Assembly (NCBI GenBank): GCA_041394885.1
Contig: JAWKHI010000026.1
Location: forward strand, 1-64,000
DNA from: DSOI01 sp041394885
GTDB lineage: Bacteria > Acidobacteriota > Terriglobia > Bryobacterales > Bryobacteraceae
Reading direction: 5' to 3'
DNA: 64,000 nucleotides
Shown here: positions 41,015-50,284 of the stretch, in pieces
Numbering within the stretch: position 1 is the first letter of the stretch
Layout of the letters: every line of letters starts with the position of its first letter
The notes under the pieces: model-generated
Database searches by the model: none
What the model saw: the letters and a program-made list of their open reading frames with translations, nothing else
Told to the model about the DNA's origin: nothing
Translations under genes and position numbers: made by a program

Positions 41015-43527
41015 TTAGTGCGTTAGCTTGTCATCGGCGGCCGCCGGCGGTGCTTCGAGCGCTGTCGCCGCAATCGGCGCAGCCTCGATCGGCCGCTCCA
41101 ACGCCAGCCGCAACACCTCGTCCATCGAGTCGACGAAGTGCAGCTTCATTTCCTTCCGGATGTTTTCCGGAATGTCCGGAAGATCCTTTTCGTTGTCTCG
41201 CGGCAGGATCGCCTCGTGGATCCCGTGCCGGTGCGCCGCCAGCAGCTTTTCCTTCAAGCCGCCGATCGGCAGCACCTTCCCGCGCAGCGTAATCTCGCCC
41301 GTCATCGCGACGTCGCCGCGAACCGGTATTTGCGTCAGCGCGCTGCAAATGCTCGTCCCGATCGTGATGCCCGCCGACGGACCGTCTTTCGGGATCGCAC
41401 CTTCCGGCACATGCACGTGGATGTCGATATGGCGATAGAAGTCCCGCGCCAGCCCGAGCGACAGCGCACGCGATCGCACATAGCTCATCGCCGCCTGCGC
41501 CGATTCCTGCATCACGTCGCCCAGCTTGCCCGTAATCGTCAGCTTGCCGCGCCCCTCCATCACCGACACTTCCGTGGCCAGGATCTGCCCGCCCACTTCC
41601 GTCCAGGCAAGCCCCACCGTGGCGCCGATCTCGTTCTTCTTATCCGCCTGCAAATCCCGGAACCGCAGCGGACCCAGCAGTTCCTGCACCTTGGCGCTGT
41701 TCACCACCGCCTTGGCCAGCTTCCCGGCCAGCCGCTCGACGGACTTCTCCGTCTTCGCCGCCGCCTTGGCCGATGTCTTCTTGGAGCCCTTGCCGCTGCC
41801 TTCGGCCGCTTCCACTTCGGCCGGCGCCGTCTGTCCGGCCACTACCTTGCGCGCGATTTTGCGGCACACATTGCCGATCTCCCGCTCCAGGTTCCGGACT
41901 CCGGCTTCGCGCGTATAGCTCTGGATCAACGTCTGCAAACCCTCATCGGTGAACTCGATATCGTTGGCCGTCACACCGGTCTGCTCGATCTGCTTGTTCA
42001 CCAGGAACCGCTTGGCGATCTCGAGCTTTTCGAGTTCCGTGTAGCCCGACAGCCGGATCACTTCCATGCGGTCCTGCAGCGCCGCCGGAATCGTATGCAG
42101 CACGTTCGCCGTGGCGATGAAGAACACCTGGCTCAAGTCATACTCGACGTCCAGGTAGTGATCGATGAACATCCAGTTCTGTTCCGGATCGAGCACCTCC
42201 AGCAGCGCCGCCGACGGGTCTCCCCGGAAATCCATCGACATCTTGTCGATCTCGTCCAGCATGAACACCGGGTTCTTCGTCCCCGCCTTCTTCATGTACT
42301 GAATCACCTGCCAGGCAGCGCTGCGATGTAGGTGCGCCGGTGACCGCGGATCTCGGCCTCGTCCCGGACCCCGCCCAGCGACATCCGCACGAACTTACGC
42401 CCAGTCGCCTTGGCAATCGACATCCCGAGCGAGGTCTTGCCCACGCCCGGAGGCCCCACAACGAAGCATAAGATCGAACCCTTCGGATTCTTCACCAGCC
42501 GCCGCACACGTGCCTAAAAACTCGATGATTCGCTCTTTGATCTTCTCGAGGCCATGGTGATCCTGCTCGAGCACCTTTCTCGGCGAAGCTCAAGTCGCGG
42601 ATCTCTTTCATTCTTCTTCCACGGCACCGCCAGCGGCCATTCGAGGTAATTGCGCGAAACCGTCGACTCCGCCGACATCGGCGGCAGCATCTGCTCAGCC
42701 GCTTCAACTCGGTGATCGCTTTTTCCTTGGCCTCCGGCGTCATCCCCGCCGCCTCGATCTTCTTCTTCAGATCGTCGTATTCGCTCTTCTCACCGCGCCC
42801 CAGTTCCTTCTGGATCGCCTTGATTTTTTCTCGTTGAGATAGTATTCCTTCTGCGCCCGCTCCATCTGGCGCTTCACGCGTCCCTGGATCGTGCAGATCC
42901 ATGTTCAGCTTCTCGATCTCGATGTCGAGCATCTCGGCTACCCGCATCAGCCGGTCCACCGGATCGAAGATCTCGAGCAGTTCCTGTTTTCCTCGATCGT
43001 CAGCAGCAGGTTCGCGCCCACGGTATCGGCCAGCTTGCCCGGATCGTCCCACCCGGATCGCCGCGATCATCGTCTCGTAGTTCAGATTCTGGCTGAGCTT
43101 CACATACTGCTCGAACAGCGTCGTCACCCGCCCGTCAGCGCCTCGAGCTGCGGACCCTGCTCGATTTTGAACGCCATCGTCTTCACCACCCGGAAATAGC
43201 CGTCGTCGTCGGTGATCGACACCACCTTCCCACGCTCACACCCTCCACCAGGACCTTGATATTGCCGTCCTGCAGCTTCAGGCTCTGCACGATGTTGGCC
43301 ACCGTTCCCACCGTGTAGATCTCTTCCGGACTCGGCTCGTCCACCGAGGCGTCGTGCTGCGTGGCCAGAAAAATCTTCTTGTCGCCCGCCAGCGCTTCCT
43401 CGAGCGCCCGCACGCTCGATTCCCGTCCCACCACGAACGGAGTCATCATGTGCGGGAAGATAACCACGTCCCGGATGGGCATCATCGGAAGGCGGCGTGT
43501 TTCGGGCTTGTCTTTCGAAGTGAGCAT
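41015..43527 (-). pseudogene. lon: Lon protease gene with about eleven small frameshifts between 42.3 and 43.25 kb (probable sequence errors)
   Basis: Together the pieces encode a complete Lon of roughly 837 residues: N-domain (RRLPMMPIRDVVIFPHMMTP), helical region, Walker A (VGPPGVGKTSLG), sensor parts, and the Ser-Lys protease domain (PKDGPSAGITIGTS; GGLKEKLLAAHRHG). One frame is intact from 42307 to 41015. Upstream, every 40-130 bp the frame shifts by one or two bases, near 43236, 43130, 43050, 42990, 42890, 42830, 42695, 42615, 42578, 42515 and 42308. Between shifts the amino-acid match to Lon remains high, which a decaying gene would not keep. Lon degrades damaged and regulatory proteins. 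It follows clpX on the same strand. Confidence 0.85.
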
Positions 43528-43698
43528 TTGTTTCGGTAGGACCTTGTTCCAGAATACCGTGATTCGGACGCCAGTGGCCCGCGAATACCCTTCTGCGGGT
43601 CCTTATTTACCAGATGATGGGAGTACGCCGAACGATTCCCGTTCGATGCCGTTCGCCCCGGTTTTGACCGGATTTTCCCGGCGAACCTCGCCGTAAAC

Positions 43699-44955
43699 CT
43701 AGCCGGCCTTCTCGAGAATCGCCAGGTTGATCTTTTGCGTGACCACCATTTCCTTGGTCACCACGAATTCGCGCACCTTCTTGTACGAAGGCACGTAATA
43801 CATCAGGTCGAGCATCAGGTCCTCGAGGATCATCCGCAACCCGCGCGCCCCCAGCTTGCGCTCCATCGCCAACTGCGCGATGGCTTCGAGCGCATCGTCG
43901 GTGAACCGCAGCCGCACGTTTTCGAACTCGAAAAGACGTTGATACTGCCGGCTGATGGCGTTTTTCGGCTTCGTCAGGATCTGCACCAGCGCGTCCCGGT
44001 CCAGCTCGTCCAGCACCCCCATCACCGGCAATCGGCCGATGAACTCGGGAATGAATCCGAACCGGATCAGATCGATCGGCTGTGCCTCGGCCAGCAGATG
44101 CGCATCCCGCCGGATCACCTTCTTGCCGTCTTCTTCCGACTTCTGGAACCCCATCGATGACTTGCCCAGCCGCCGCGCGATCACACGCTCCAACCCGACG
44201 AACGCACCCCCGCAAATAAACAGGATGTTCGACGTGTCCACCGGCGTGAATTCCTGGTGCGGATGCTTGCGCCCGCCCTGCGGCGGAACGTTGGCCACCG
44301 TGCCCTCCAGGATCTTCAACAGCGCCTGCTGCACGCCTTCCCCCGACACATCGCGCGTAATCGACGGATTCTCGTCCTTCCGCGCGATCTTGTCGATCTC
44401 ATCGATATAGATAATCCCTTGCTGGCAGCGCTGCACGTCCCAATCGGCGTTTTGCAGCAGCCGCAGCACGATGTTTTCCACGTCCTCGCCCACGTATCCC
44501 GCCTCGGTGAGCGTGGTCGCATCGGCGATAGCGAACGGAACGTCCAGAATCCGCGCCAGCGTCTGCGCCAGCAGAGTCTTGCCCGTCCCCGTCGGCCCGA
44601 TCAGCATGATGTTGCTCTTGGTGAGCTCCACATCGGTGGTCGACCGTTTGTTCATCTGGATCCGCTTGTAGTGGTTGTAGACCGCCACGGCCAGCTTGCG
44701 CTTGGTCATGTCCTGGCCCACGACATACTGATCCAGGTATTCCTTCAACTCTAAAGGCTTCGGAAGTTTGTTCGGCAGCCCTTGCGTGGGCTCGGCGCGG
44801 TCGTCTTCAAGAATGGAGTTGCAGACCGAGATGCACTCGTCGCAGATGTACGCCCTCGGATAGTCGCTCGGAGAAGAAATCAGCTTCCCCACGACGTCCT
44901 GGCTTTTGTGGCAAAACGAACAACGAAGTGATTCGTCTGAACCGGAGCGCTTCAA
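43699..44955 (-). CDS. clpX: ATP-dependent unfoldase ClpX
   Basis: A 418-residue AAA+ unfoldase that feeds ClpP. The N-terminal zinc finger is CSFCHKSQ ... CDECISVC, Walker A is GPTGTGKTLLAQT, Walker B YIDEIDKIARK, and sensor motifs follow. I use a TTG start at 44955 (MKRSGSDESLRCSFC) behind GGGAGGAG eight bases away, because the family begins there. The open frame continues 41 codons upstream with unrelated sequence. No clpP or tig gene lies upstream, the usual order; an FAH-family gene on the other strand does. lon follows 171 bp downstream, as is common. Confidence 0.95.
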   Translation of the reverse strand: MKRSGSDESLRCSFCHKSQDVVGKLISSPSDYPRAYICDECISVCNSILEDDRAEPTQGLPNKLPKPLELKEYLDQYVVGQDMTKRKLAVAVYNHYKRIQMNKRSTTDVELTKSNIMLIGPTGTGKTLLAQTLARILDVPFAIADATTLTEAGYVGEDVENIVLRLLQNADWDVQRCQQGIIYIDEIDKIARKDENPSITRDVSGEGVQQALLKILEGTVANVPPQGGRKHPHQEFTPVDTSNILFICGGAFVGLERVIARRLGKSSMGFQKSEEDGKKVIRRDAHLLAEAQPIDLIRFGFIPEFIGRLPVMGVLDELDRDALVQILTKPKNAISRQYQRLFEFENVRLRFTDDALEAIAQLAMERKLGARGLRMILEDLMLDLMYYVPSYKKVREFVVTKEMVVTQKINLAILEKAG

Positions 44956-45181
44956 GCGAGACTCCTCCCTGGGGCAACCGGAAACGCCTTTCGGCGCGGC
45001 AAGTCGCGAGACTTGGCACGGAACTGGTTCAACTGAACAACCGGCATCGAGGCCAATCCGTGAAATTCCATTATCCACCTATTTGGCCCGATCAGGCAAT
45101 GCCCCTCTTTTCACCCAACAGCTTACCTCTGCGGCACCCGGGTCCAACAAATCTCTCAATGGTGCTGTATTATCAATTGCT

Positions 45182-46045
45182 ATGAATCGACGCCAACTCC
45201 TCACACTCCCCGGCCTCGCCGCCGCGCACTCTCTCCGGCCCGCCCCTGCCCTCGCCCAAGCCGGCCGCGCCGGCGTCACCCGGTATGTGCGGTTCCGGAT
45301 TGGCACCTCCGGCCCCGTCTACGGCATCCTCGACGGGGAAACCATTCGCGAACTCAAGGGCAACCTGTTCGAGGATCCCGCCGAAACCGGCGCCAAACAC
45401 AAACTCGCCGATGTCAAGCTCCTCTACCCCGTCCGCCCCACCAAGATCCTCGCCCTCGCCGGCAACTACCAAAGCCACCTCGGCGCCGCGCCGCCCCGCT
45501 CCAATCCCGAACCCTTCTACAAACCCCTCACCTGCCTCCAAAACCCCGGCGACCCCATCCGCCTCCCCAAGGACGCCACCAACGTTCATTCCGAATGCGA
45601 GTTGGTCATCGTCATCGGCAAACGCGCCAAAGCCGTCACCGCCGCCCAGGCGCGTGACCATATCTTCGGCGTCACCTGCGGCAACGACGTCTCCGAGCGC
45701 ATCTGGCAAAACGACGCCAAGGTCAAAGACGTCCAATGGTGGCGCGCCAAGGGCGCCGATACCTTCGGCCCCGTCGGCCCCGCCATCGCCCGCGGCCTAG
45801 ACTACGGCAATCTCGAAATCCAGACCCGTCTCAACGGGAAGGTCATCCAAAAGGATTCCACCTCCCACCTCGTCCACGATTGCCCCACCGTCGTCAGCTT
45901 CATCAGCCAGTACGTCACACTCATGCCCGGCGACCTGATCTTCACCGGCACCCCCGGCAAGACCTCCCCGATGAAGGCCGGCGATGTCGCCGAAGTCGAA
46001 ATTCAAGGCGTCGGCATCCTGCGCAACCCCGTGCGCAACGCCTGA
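45182..46045 (+). CDS. Fumarylacetoacetate hydrolase (FAH) family protein with Tat-like leader
   Basis: A 287-residue protein. The leader MNRRQLLTLPGLAAAHSLRP looks like a twin-arginine signal. The FAH fold follows: KILALAGNYQSHLG, the metal Glu pair in HSECELVIVIGK, FGVTCGNDVSER, and the C-terminal LMPGDLIFTGTPGKTSPMKAGD. The family cleaves C-C bonds or hydrates 2-oxo acids in aromatic and sugar-acid pathways. FAH proteins are normally cytosolic, so the leader is notable and recurs with RidA and others in this window. A TATTAT at 45168-45173 could be a -10 close to the ATG. Confidence 0.82.
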   Translation: MNRRQLLTLPGLAAAHSLRPAPALAQAGRAGVTRYVRFRIGTSGPVYGILDGETIRELKGNLFEDPAETGAKHKLADVKLLYPVRPTKILALAGNYQSHLGAAPPRSNPEPFYKPLTCLQNPGDPIRLPKDATNVHSECELVIVIGKRAKAVTAAQARDHIFGVTCGNDVSERIWQNDAKVKDVQWWRAKGADTFGPVGPAIARGLDYGNLEIQTRLNGKVIQKDSTSHLVHDCPTVVSFISQYVTLMPGDLIFTGTPGKTSPMKAGDVAEVEIQGVGILRNPVRNA

Positions 46046-46105
46046 GGCTCACCGCCCCTTTTCGCAAATCCAGCGGAAGCAGCCGCCCCGGCCTACCGCC
46101 GCCAA

Positions 46106-47011
46106 TCACGCAAACCCGACACCCGCCTCCGCTCCCGTCCGCAATATGTACCGCTTCCCCTCTTCATACTCCGCCGCTGTCTTCAAATGCTCCAGCATCA
46201 GCGGAGCATCCACTCCCAACCCCGCCACCGACCGCAGATACGCTCCATAGTCGATCGACCCCCGCCCCGGAACCACCTCCACGAAATGCACGTTCATCTC
46301 CGGGATCCACTGCAGGTCCTTCGCGTGGCACGAAGCAATCCACCGCCCCAGCTTCGAGAAGCACTCCCCGATGAAATCGGCATTGCCGTAAAACCGCGCC
46401 GGGCTGTTCACGCCGTTACAGACGTCCATGTGAACCCCGAAGCCCTTCCGGTCCACGGCCCTGATCAACCGTAGATAGCTATCCGGCCCGTCCGGAAGAT
46501 TCCATCCCATCATCTCGATCGTGAACACCGTACGCGTCGGCTTCACCGCATCGATCACACGCCGGCAATTGGACACCGTCGCTTCCAGAAATTCATCCGA
46601 CAAGTTCTTCGGATGCGGTCCGTACCATACGTCGGGGTGGAACGAACCCGCGATATCCACGCAGCATCGCGCGTGAACCTCGTCCGCCAGCTGGAGCCGC
46701 GCCGCTACATAATCAAGGTTCGCCTTCCGCTTGGCCGCATCCGGATCGAGCATGTTCTTCCACGCACCCACCTCGGCGATGACAACATTCTCGGCTGCGT
46801 AGGCGTCCCGGATCGCACGCACCCGCACCGCATCGCCCGCCTCCGCCGGCGGACAATAAGCCGCGCTGTAACCCAGTCGCCGGTGCTCCCGCGCCAGTTC
46901 CCGCGGATCGTCGGACTTGAGAAAGACCGGTCCCCCAAGCCGGATCGGACGCCCGGCCGCCCCGGCGGCGGCAGCCGCCACCAGCGCACCGAACGCGGTA
47001 CGCCGCGTCAT
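46106..47011 (-). CDS. Secreted xylose-isomerase-like TIM-barrel protein
   Basis: The protein has 301 residues. The leader MTRRTAFGALVAAAAAGAAG looks Tat-like. A TIM barrel of the sugar isomerase/epimerase type follows, with metal-ligand strands VFTIEMMGWN, FGVHMDVCNG, IASCHAKDLQ and VHFVEVVPGRGSIDY. The family is widespread in Acidobacteriota and Planctomycetota in sugar-acid pathways. I start at 47011; the open frame upstream of it crosses the intergenic inverted repeat. No partner gene is obvious and the substrate is not known. Confidence 0.8.
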   Translation of the reverse strand: MTRRTAFGALVAAAAAGAAGRPIRLGGPVFLKSDDPRELAREHRRLGYSAAYCPPAEAGDAVRVRAIRDAYAAENVVIAEVGAWKNMLDPDAAKRKANLDYVAARLQLADEVHARCCVDIAGSFHPDVWYGPHPKNLSDEFLEATVSNCRRVIDAVKPTRTVFTIEMMGWNLPDGPDSYLRLIRAVDRKGFGVHMDVCNGVNSPARFYGNADFIGECFSKLGRWIASCHAKDLQWIPEMNVHFVEVVPGRGSIDYGAYLRSVAGLGVDAPLMLEHLKTAAEYEEGKRYILRTGAEAGVGFA

Positions 47012-47084
47012 GGAATTGGATCGGTTCACACCGATCAGCGTACTACCTTTTGCGGCGCTCCAGTCTTCCCCTTCTCGGAGACGC

Positions 47085-47110
47085 CATTTTGTCCACGGAC
47101 GGACAAAATG
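47085..47110. promoter_or_regulatory. Perfect 10-bp inverted repeat, likely operator
   Basis: CATTTTGTCC (47085-47094), spacer ACGGAC, GGACAAAATG (47101-47110). The arms match perfectly. The same half-word occurs again just after as TCCGGAC. It lies in the 195-bp divergent region between the TIM-barrel gene (minus) and the subtilase gene (plus) and is suited to a dimeric repressor governing both. Confidence 0.6.
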
Positions 47111-47206
47111 TCCGGACACCAGAATCTTACAAGTGTTCTTAGTCTTTCGCTTGCAATCAGTTGAAAGTGGACGACCTTTGGGCCAAGACGTGCCCTACGA
47201 CAGGAC

Positions 47207-48946
47207 ATGGAACCGATGCACAGAGTTCATAAGCTATCCGTTATCGGCCTGCTGGCGCTAGCCGCCCCCCTGATGGCCGGAGACGAAAAGCTTGCGCCGG
47301 AGTTGCTTTCCGGCGACTCCGGCGAGCCTCAGGACGTGATCGTACAATATGCACCGCCTCCCGAGAGAGCGATGGCTGAAGATCGCATAGGCGGATTCCG
47401 CCTCGTCGGCGCGGCCAATCGCGACGCCCGCCCAGCCGCGCGCGCCGCCCGCCACCGGTTGCTCCGGGCGACGCTGGTGCAGTTGGCCGGCGATCCCAAC
47501 GTGCTCTACATCTCCCCCGATCGAGAAGTGCGCGTCACCGGCTCCAGCGGCTCAGGCTCCAGCCCGCTCGACTATTCGATGGCCACAATCGGCGCCCTGG
47601 CGGCCCAAAAAAGCGGCTACAACGGGCGTGGGTTCTCCGTTGCCGTCATCGACAGCGGCGTCGATCAGGGCTCGTTCGACCTCCGGGACTCCGCCACCTG
47701 CTCCACCTCTCGCGTCGTCTATACCGAAAACTTCGCCACCTGGGACCCCAACGGCTGGGACCCCTACGGCCACGGCACTCACGTCGCCGGCATCATCGGC
47801 GGCAATGGCGTCTGCGCCGCCAAAAACGGCGGATCGAGCTACAAAGGTCTGCCCGGCGTCGCTCCGCAGGTGAACATCGTCTCGCTGCGGGCGCTCGACA
47901 ACAGCGGCGTCGGCAGAGACAGTTCGGTCATCGCCGCCATTGACCGCGCCATTGCGCTGAAAACCCGCTTCAAGATCGCGGTGATCAATCTGTCGATGGG
48001 CCGCGTCGTGAAGGAGTCCTACACCAAGGATCCGCTCTGCCAGGCCGTCGAGCGCGCCTGGAAGGCCGGTATCGTCGTCGTGGTGGCCGCGGGCAACAAT
48101 GGCCGCGACAACTCCATGAAAACCGCCGGCTATGCCACCGTCACCTCGCCCGGCAACGACCCCTTCGTCATCACCGTCGGTGCCATGCGCGACATGGGAA
48201 CCGCCTCCAAGAGCGATGACCAGATCGCAACGTTTTCCTCCAAAGGGCCCACGCTGCTCGACCACTTCGTCAAACCGGACCTGGTGGCCCCCGGCAACAG
48301 CATCAACTCCGTCAAGCCATGGGGCACGTATCTGCAAAGCGCCTACCCCGCCAACACCGTCCCCGGCGATTGGGCCACCGGCGTACCCTACGAATCGTAC
48401 TTCTTTCTCAGCGGAACCAGCATGGCCGCGCCGATGGTCAGCGGCGCGGCGGTGCTGCTGCTTCAGGACGAACCCACCCTCAAGCCGGATCAGGTGAAGG
48501 CGCGGCTGATGAAGACCGCGTCCAAGTCCTTCCCCGCGCAAAGCGTATGGGTCGACACCCGGAATCGCGTCACCTACACCGCCGTACCGGACATCTTCAC
48601 CGTCGGCGCAGGCTACCTCGACATCAGAGCCGCCCTCGCCAGCAACGAGACGATCGGCTCCACGCAATCGGCCATGTCGCCGCGCGCGGTGGTGAAGAAC
48701 GGGCAGGTCCTGATCGTCAACGACACCACGGGAGCGACTAACGTCGCCTGGGGCACCAATGTCGTCTGGGGGACCAATGTCGTGTGGGGAACCAATGTAA
48801 TCTGGGGCACCAACGTCGCGTGGGGCACCAATCTGGTGTGGGGAACCAGCAGCGTCAGCGGCTATAACGTTGTGTGGGGATCCAACGTCGCCTGGGGCAC
48901 CGCCAATCCCTTCAGCGAATCGACGTCGGTGGACGGGGAACGATAG
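47207..48946 (+). CDS. Subtilisin-like (S8) serine protease with C-terminal WGTN repeats
   Basis: A secreted 579-residue protease. Signal peptide LSVIGLLALAAPLMAG, an inhibitor-like propeptide (about 25-110), then the catalytic domain with D149 (VIDSGVD), H189 (GHGTHVAG), the Asn of AAGNNG and S405 (SGTSMAAPM). Residues 511-564 are tandem hexapeptides of the form W-G-T-N-V-V, about seven full copies, ending with VVWGSNVAWGTAN. It has no standard pre-C domain. The repeats could form a beta-roll or solenoid acting as a binding or sorting tail. ATGs at 47207 and 47216 are both possible starts. It is divergent from the TIM-barrel gene, with a shared inverted repeat. Confidence 0.9.
   Translation: MEPMHRVHKLSVIGLLALAAPLMAGDEKLAPELLSGDSGEPQDVIVQYAPPPERAMAEDRIGGFRLVGAANRDARPAARAARHRLLRATLVQLAGDPNVLYISPDREVRVTGSSGSGSSPLDYSMATIGALAAQKSGYNGRGFSVAVIDSGVDQGSFDLRDSATCSTSRVVYTENFATWDPNGWDPYGHGTHVAGIIGGNGVCAAKNGGSSYKGLPGVAPQVNIVSLRALDNSGVGRDSSVIAAIDRAIALKTRFKIAVINLSMGRVVKESYTKDPLCQAVERAWKAGIVVVVAAGNNGRDNSMKTAGYATVTSPGNDPFVITVGAMRDMGTASKSDDQIATFSSKGPTLLDHFVKPDLVAPGNSINSVKPWGTYLQSAYPANTVPGDWATGVPYESYFFLSGTSMAAPMVSGAAVLLLQDEPTLKPDQVKARLMKTASKSFPAQSVWVDTRNRVTYTAVPDIFTVGAGYLDIRAALASNETIGSTQSAMSPRAVVKNGQVLIVNDTTGATNVAWGTNVVWGTNVVWGTNVIWGTNVAWGTNLVWGTSSVSGYNVVWGSNVAWGTANPFSESTSVDGER
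48737..48898 (+). repeat. 18-bp coding repeats (WGTN hexapeptide)
   Basis: About seven imperfect 18-bp units of the type TGGGGCACCAATGTCGTC lie in tandem at the end of the subtilase gene. Third-position changes between units show that they are kept at protein level. Confidence 0.85.
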
Positions 48947-49038
48947 TTCCCCGCTCCCGTCTCCCAGGTCTCTCTCCGGCACAACGGAGCCGGGGCAGCG
49001 ATGTCTTTCGGTCTCGCGGCCGCCCCGCCCCGTGCCGG

Positions 49039-49471
49039 CTACTTCTCGCGAACGGCCTTGAACTCCTGCGGGCCGCCGAAGCCGCGGCCGCCACCTTTCC
49101 GGCCTTGCTTGCCCTCGCCGCCGCCCTGCCTGCCTTGGCCGCCGCCGGGCCCGGCGCTCCATCTTCCGGGTAACGCGATCTCGTCACCCGATACTTTGCC
49201 CGATATAGACGAACTTCATCTCACGGTCGCCCCGTTTCATCACCTGCTTGAACTCGATCGAGTCGCCGTCGACCTTTCCGTCCTGAATCTCGGAATCGCC
49301 CATCATTTCGTTTCCAATGGTGCCGGTGAGCTTGTCCCCGTCCGCCTTCAGATCGAAGTTGATCTTCATCTCGCCACGTGGACTCTCCATCGTGGCAACC
49401 CATTTTCCCGTCACCTCGGCCGCCAGCATCGTGGCCGCCGAGAGCGCAAAAGCAGCAATCATGTGTTTCAT
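49039..49471 (-). pseudogene. Small secreted protein gene with one frameshift (Gly-rich C-terminus)
   Basis: From the ATG at 49471 the protein has a signal peptide (MKHMIAAFALSAATMLAAEV), then GKWVATMESPRGEMKINFDL, KADGDKLTGTIGN, and a repeat of EIQDGKVDGDSIEF. The frame stops early at 49184 after YIGQSIG. Removing one base from the CCC at 49199-49201 restores YIGKVSGDEIALPGRWSAGP, a Gly-rich run and EFKAVREK with a stop at 49039. The restored form has the usual shape of a small family of secreted beta-sandwich proteins that I know only as hypothetical. The extra base could be a sequence error. Confidence 0.7.
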
Positions 49472-49548
49472 AGTTAGTGAGTCGTCCTCGCTAGCAATGA
49501 CGCCACCGCGAGGCTCGTTCCGGTAAAGATTTGTGAACGCCCTCGAGC

Positions 49549-49578
49549 TTGACGCGAGCATCGGTTATCGACTAAAAT
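49549..49578 (+). promoter_or_regulatory. Promoter of the TetR-efflux operon
   Basis: TTGACG at 49549-49554 and TAAAAT at 49573-49578 with an 18-bp spacer. The expected transcription start (about 49585) falls inside the operator, 22 bases before the ATG. Confidence 0.65.
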
Positions 49579-49582
49579 ACAA

Positions 49583-49603
49583 ACGTTCGTTTAAATCGAA
49601 CGT
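49583..49603. promoter_or_regulatory. TetR-family operator
   Basis: ACGTTCG (49583-49589), spacer TTTAAAT, CGAACGT (49597-49603): perfect 7-bp arms, 21 bp overall, covering the expected start of transcription and ending three bases before the tetR ATG. The position would let the regulator block its own operon. Confidence 0.65.
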
Positions 49604-49606
49604 ACG

Positions 49607-50284
49607 ATGCAATCGGAAGCCACCACACACGACCGGATCCTCGACGCCGCCGAAGCCCTCTTCGCCGAGCAAGGCTTCGAATCCACCTCCATCCGCGCCA
49701 TCACCGCCGCCGCTGGCGCCAACCTCGCCGCCGTCAACTACCATTTCCAGTCCAAAGAGACTCTCATCCACGCCGTTCTCGCCCGCCGCCTCGACCCCGT
49801 CAACGACACCCGCCTCTCCATGCTCGACGCCATTCTCGCCCAGTCCGACGGCGCCCCCCCGGATCTCGACGGCATCCTCCACGCCTTTGCCCGGCCCATC
49901 TTCGAGGCTGCCTTCGGCCTTGAGGCTAACCCTGCCTTCGCCCGCCTCGCCGGCCGTATCTCCAGCGAACCCGGCGACTCTCTCCGTAAGTTGGCATTCG
50001 AACATATACGGCCCGTTGCGCATCGTTTCTTCCGCGCCTTCGCCCTCGCGCTCCCTGACCTGCCGCCCGTCGACCTGATCTGGCGGATCCACCTGTCCAT
50101 CGGCGCCATGTTCCACCTCCTCGCCGCGAGTGACTTCATTTGCGAAATCTCCAACGGCATTTTCCAAACACCCGACGTCGAAACGGCTCTGCTCCAATGG
50201 GTCACCCATACGCGAGCGGCGCTTCTCGCCCCGGCCGCAAAGTCGAATTTGCAGCAACAAAGCCAATTAAAGGCCGCAGGATGA
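49607..50284 (+). CDS. TetR-family regulator, CecR/YbiH-like
   Basis: The protein has 225 residues. Residues about 8-55 form the TetR helix-turn-helix (ILDAAEALFAEQGFESTSIR; GANLAAVNYHFQSKETLI). The helical ligand domain contains ISSEPGDSLRKLAFEHIRPV, resembling the CecR/DUF1956 group. In E. coli CecR controls the ybhGFSR multidrug exporter. Here the gene is first in an operon of exactly those kinds of genes, overlapping the TolC-like gene by 4 bp. It probably represses the operon through the palindrome just before it and is released by a toxic compound. Confidence 0.9.
   Translation: MQSEATTHDRILDAAEALFAEQGFESTSIRAITAAAGANLAAVNYHFQSKETLIHAVLARRLDPVNDTRLSMLDAILAQSDGAPPDLDGILHAFARPIFEAAFGLEANPAFARLAGRISSEPGDSLRKLAFEHIRPVAHRFFRAFALALPDLPPVDLIWRIHLSIGAMFHLLAASDFICEISNGIFQTPDVETALLQWVTHTRAALLAPAAKSNLQQQSQLKAAG

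Noticed and set aside
45168..45173. TATTAT before the FAH-family gene as a firm promoter
   Set aside because: No acceptable -35 at the right distance; kept only as a remark.
48737..48898. Possible CRISPR or satellite repeat at the end of the subtilase gene
   Set aside because: Units are 18 bp without spacers and remain in frame with synonymous changes, so they are protein repeats.
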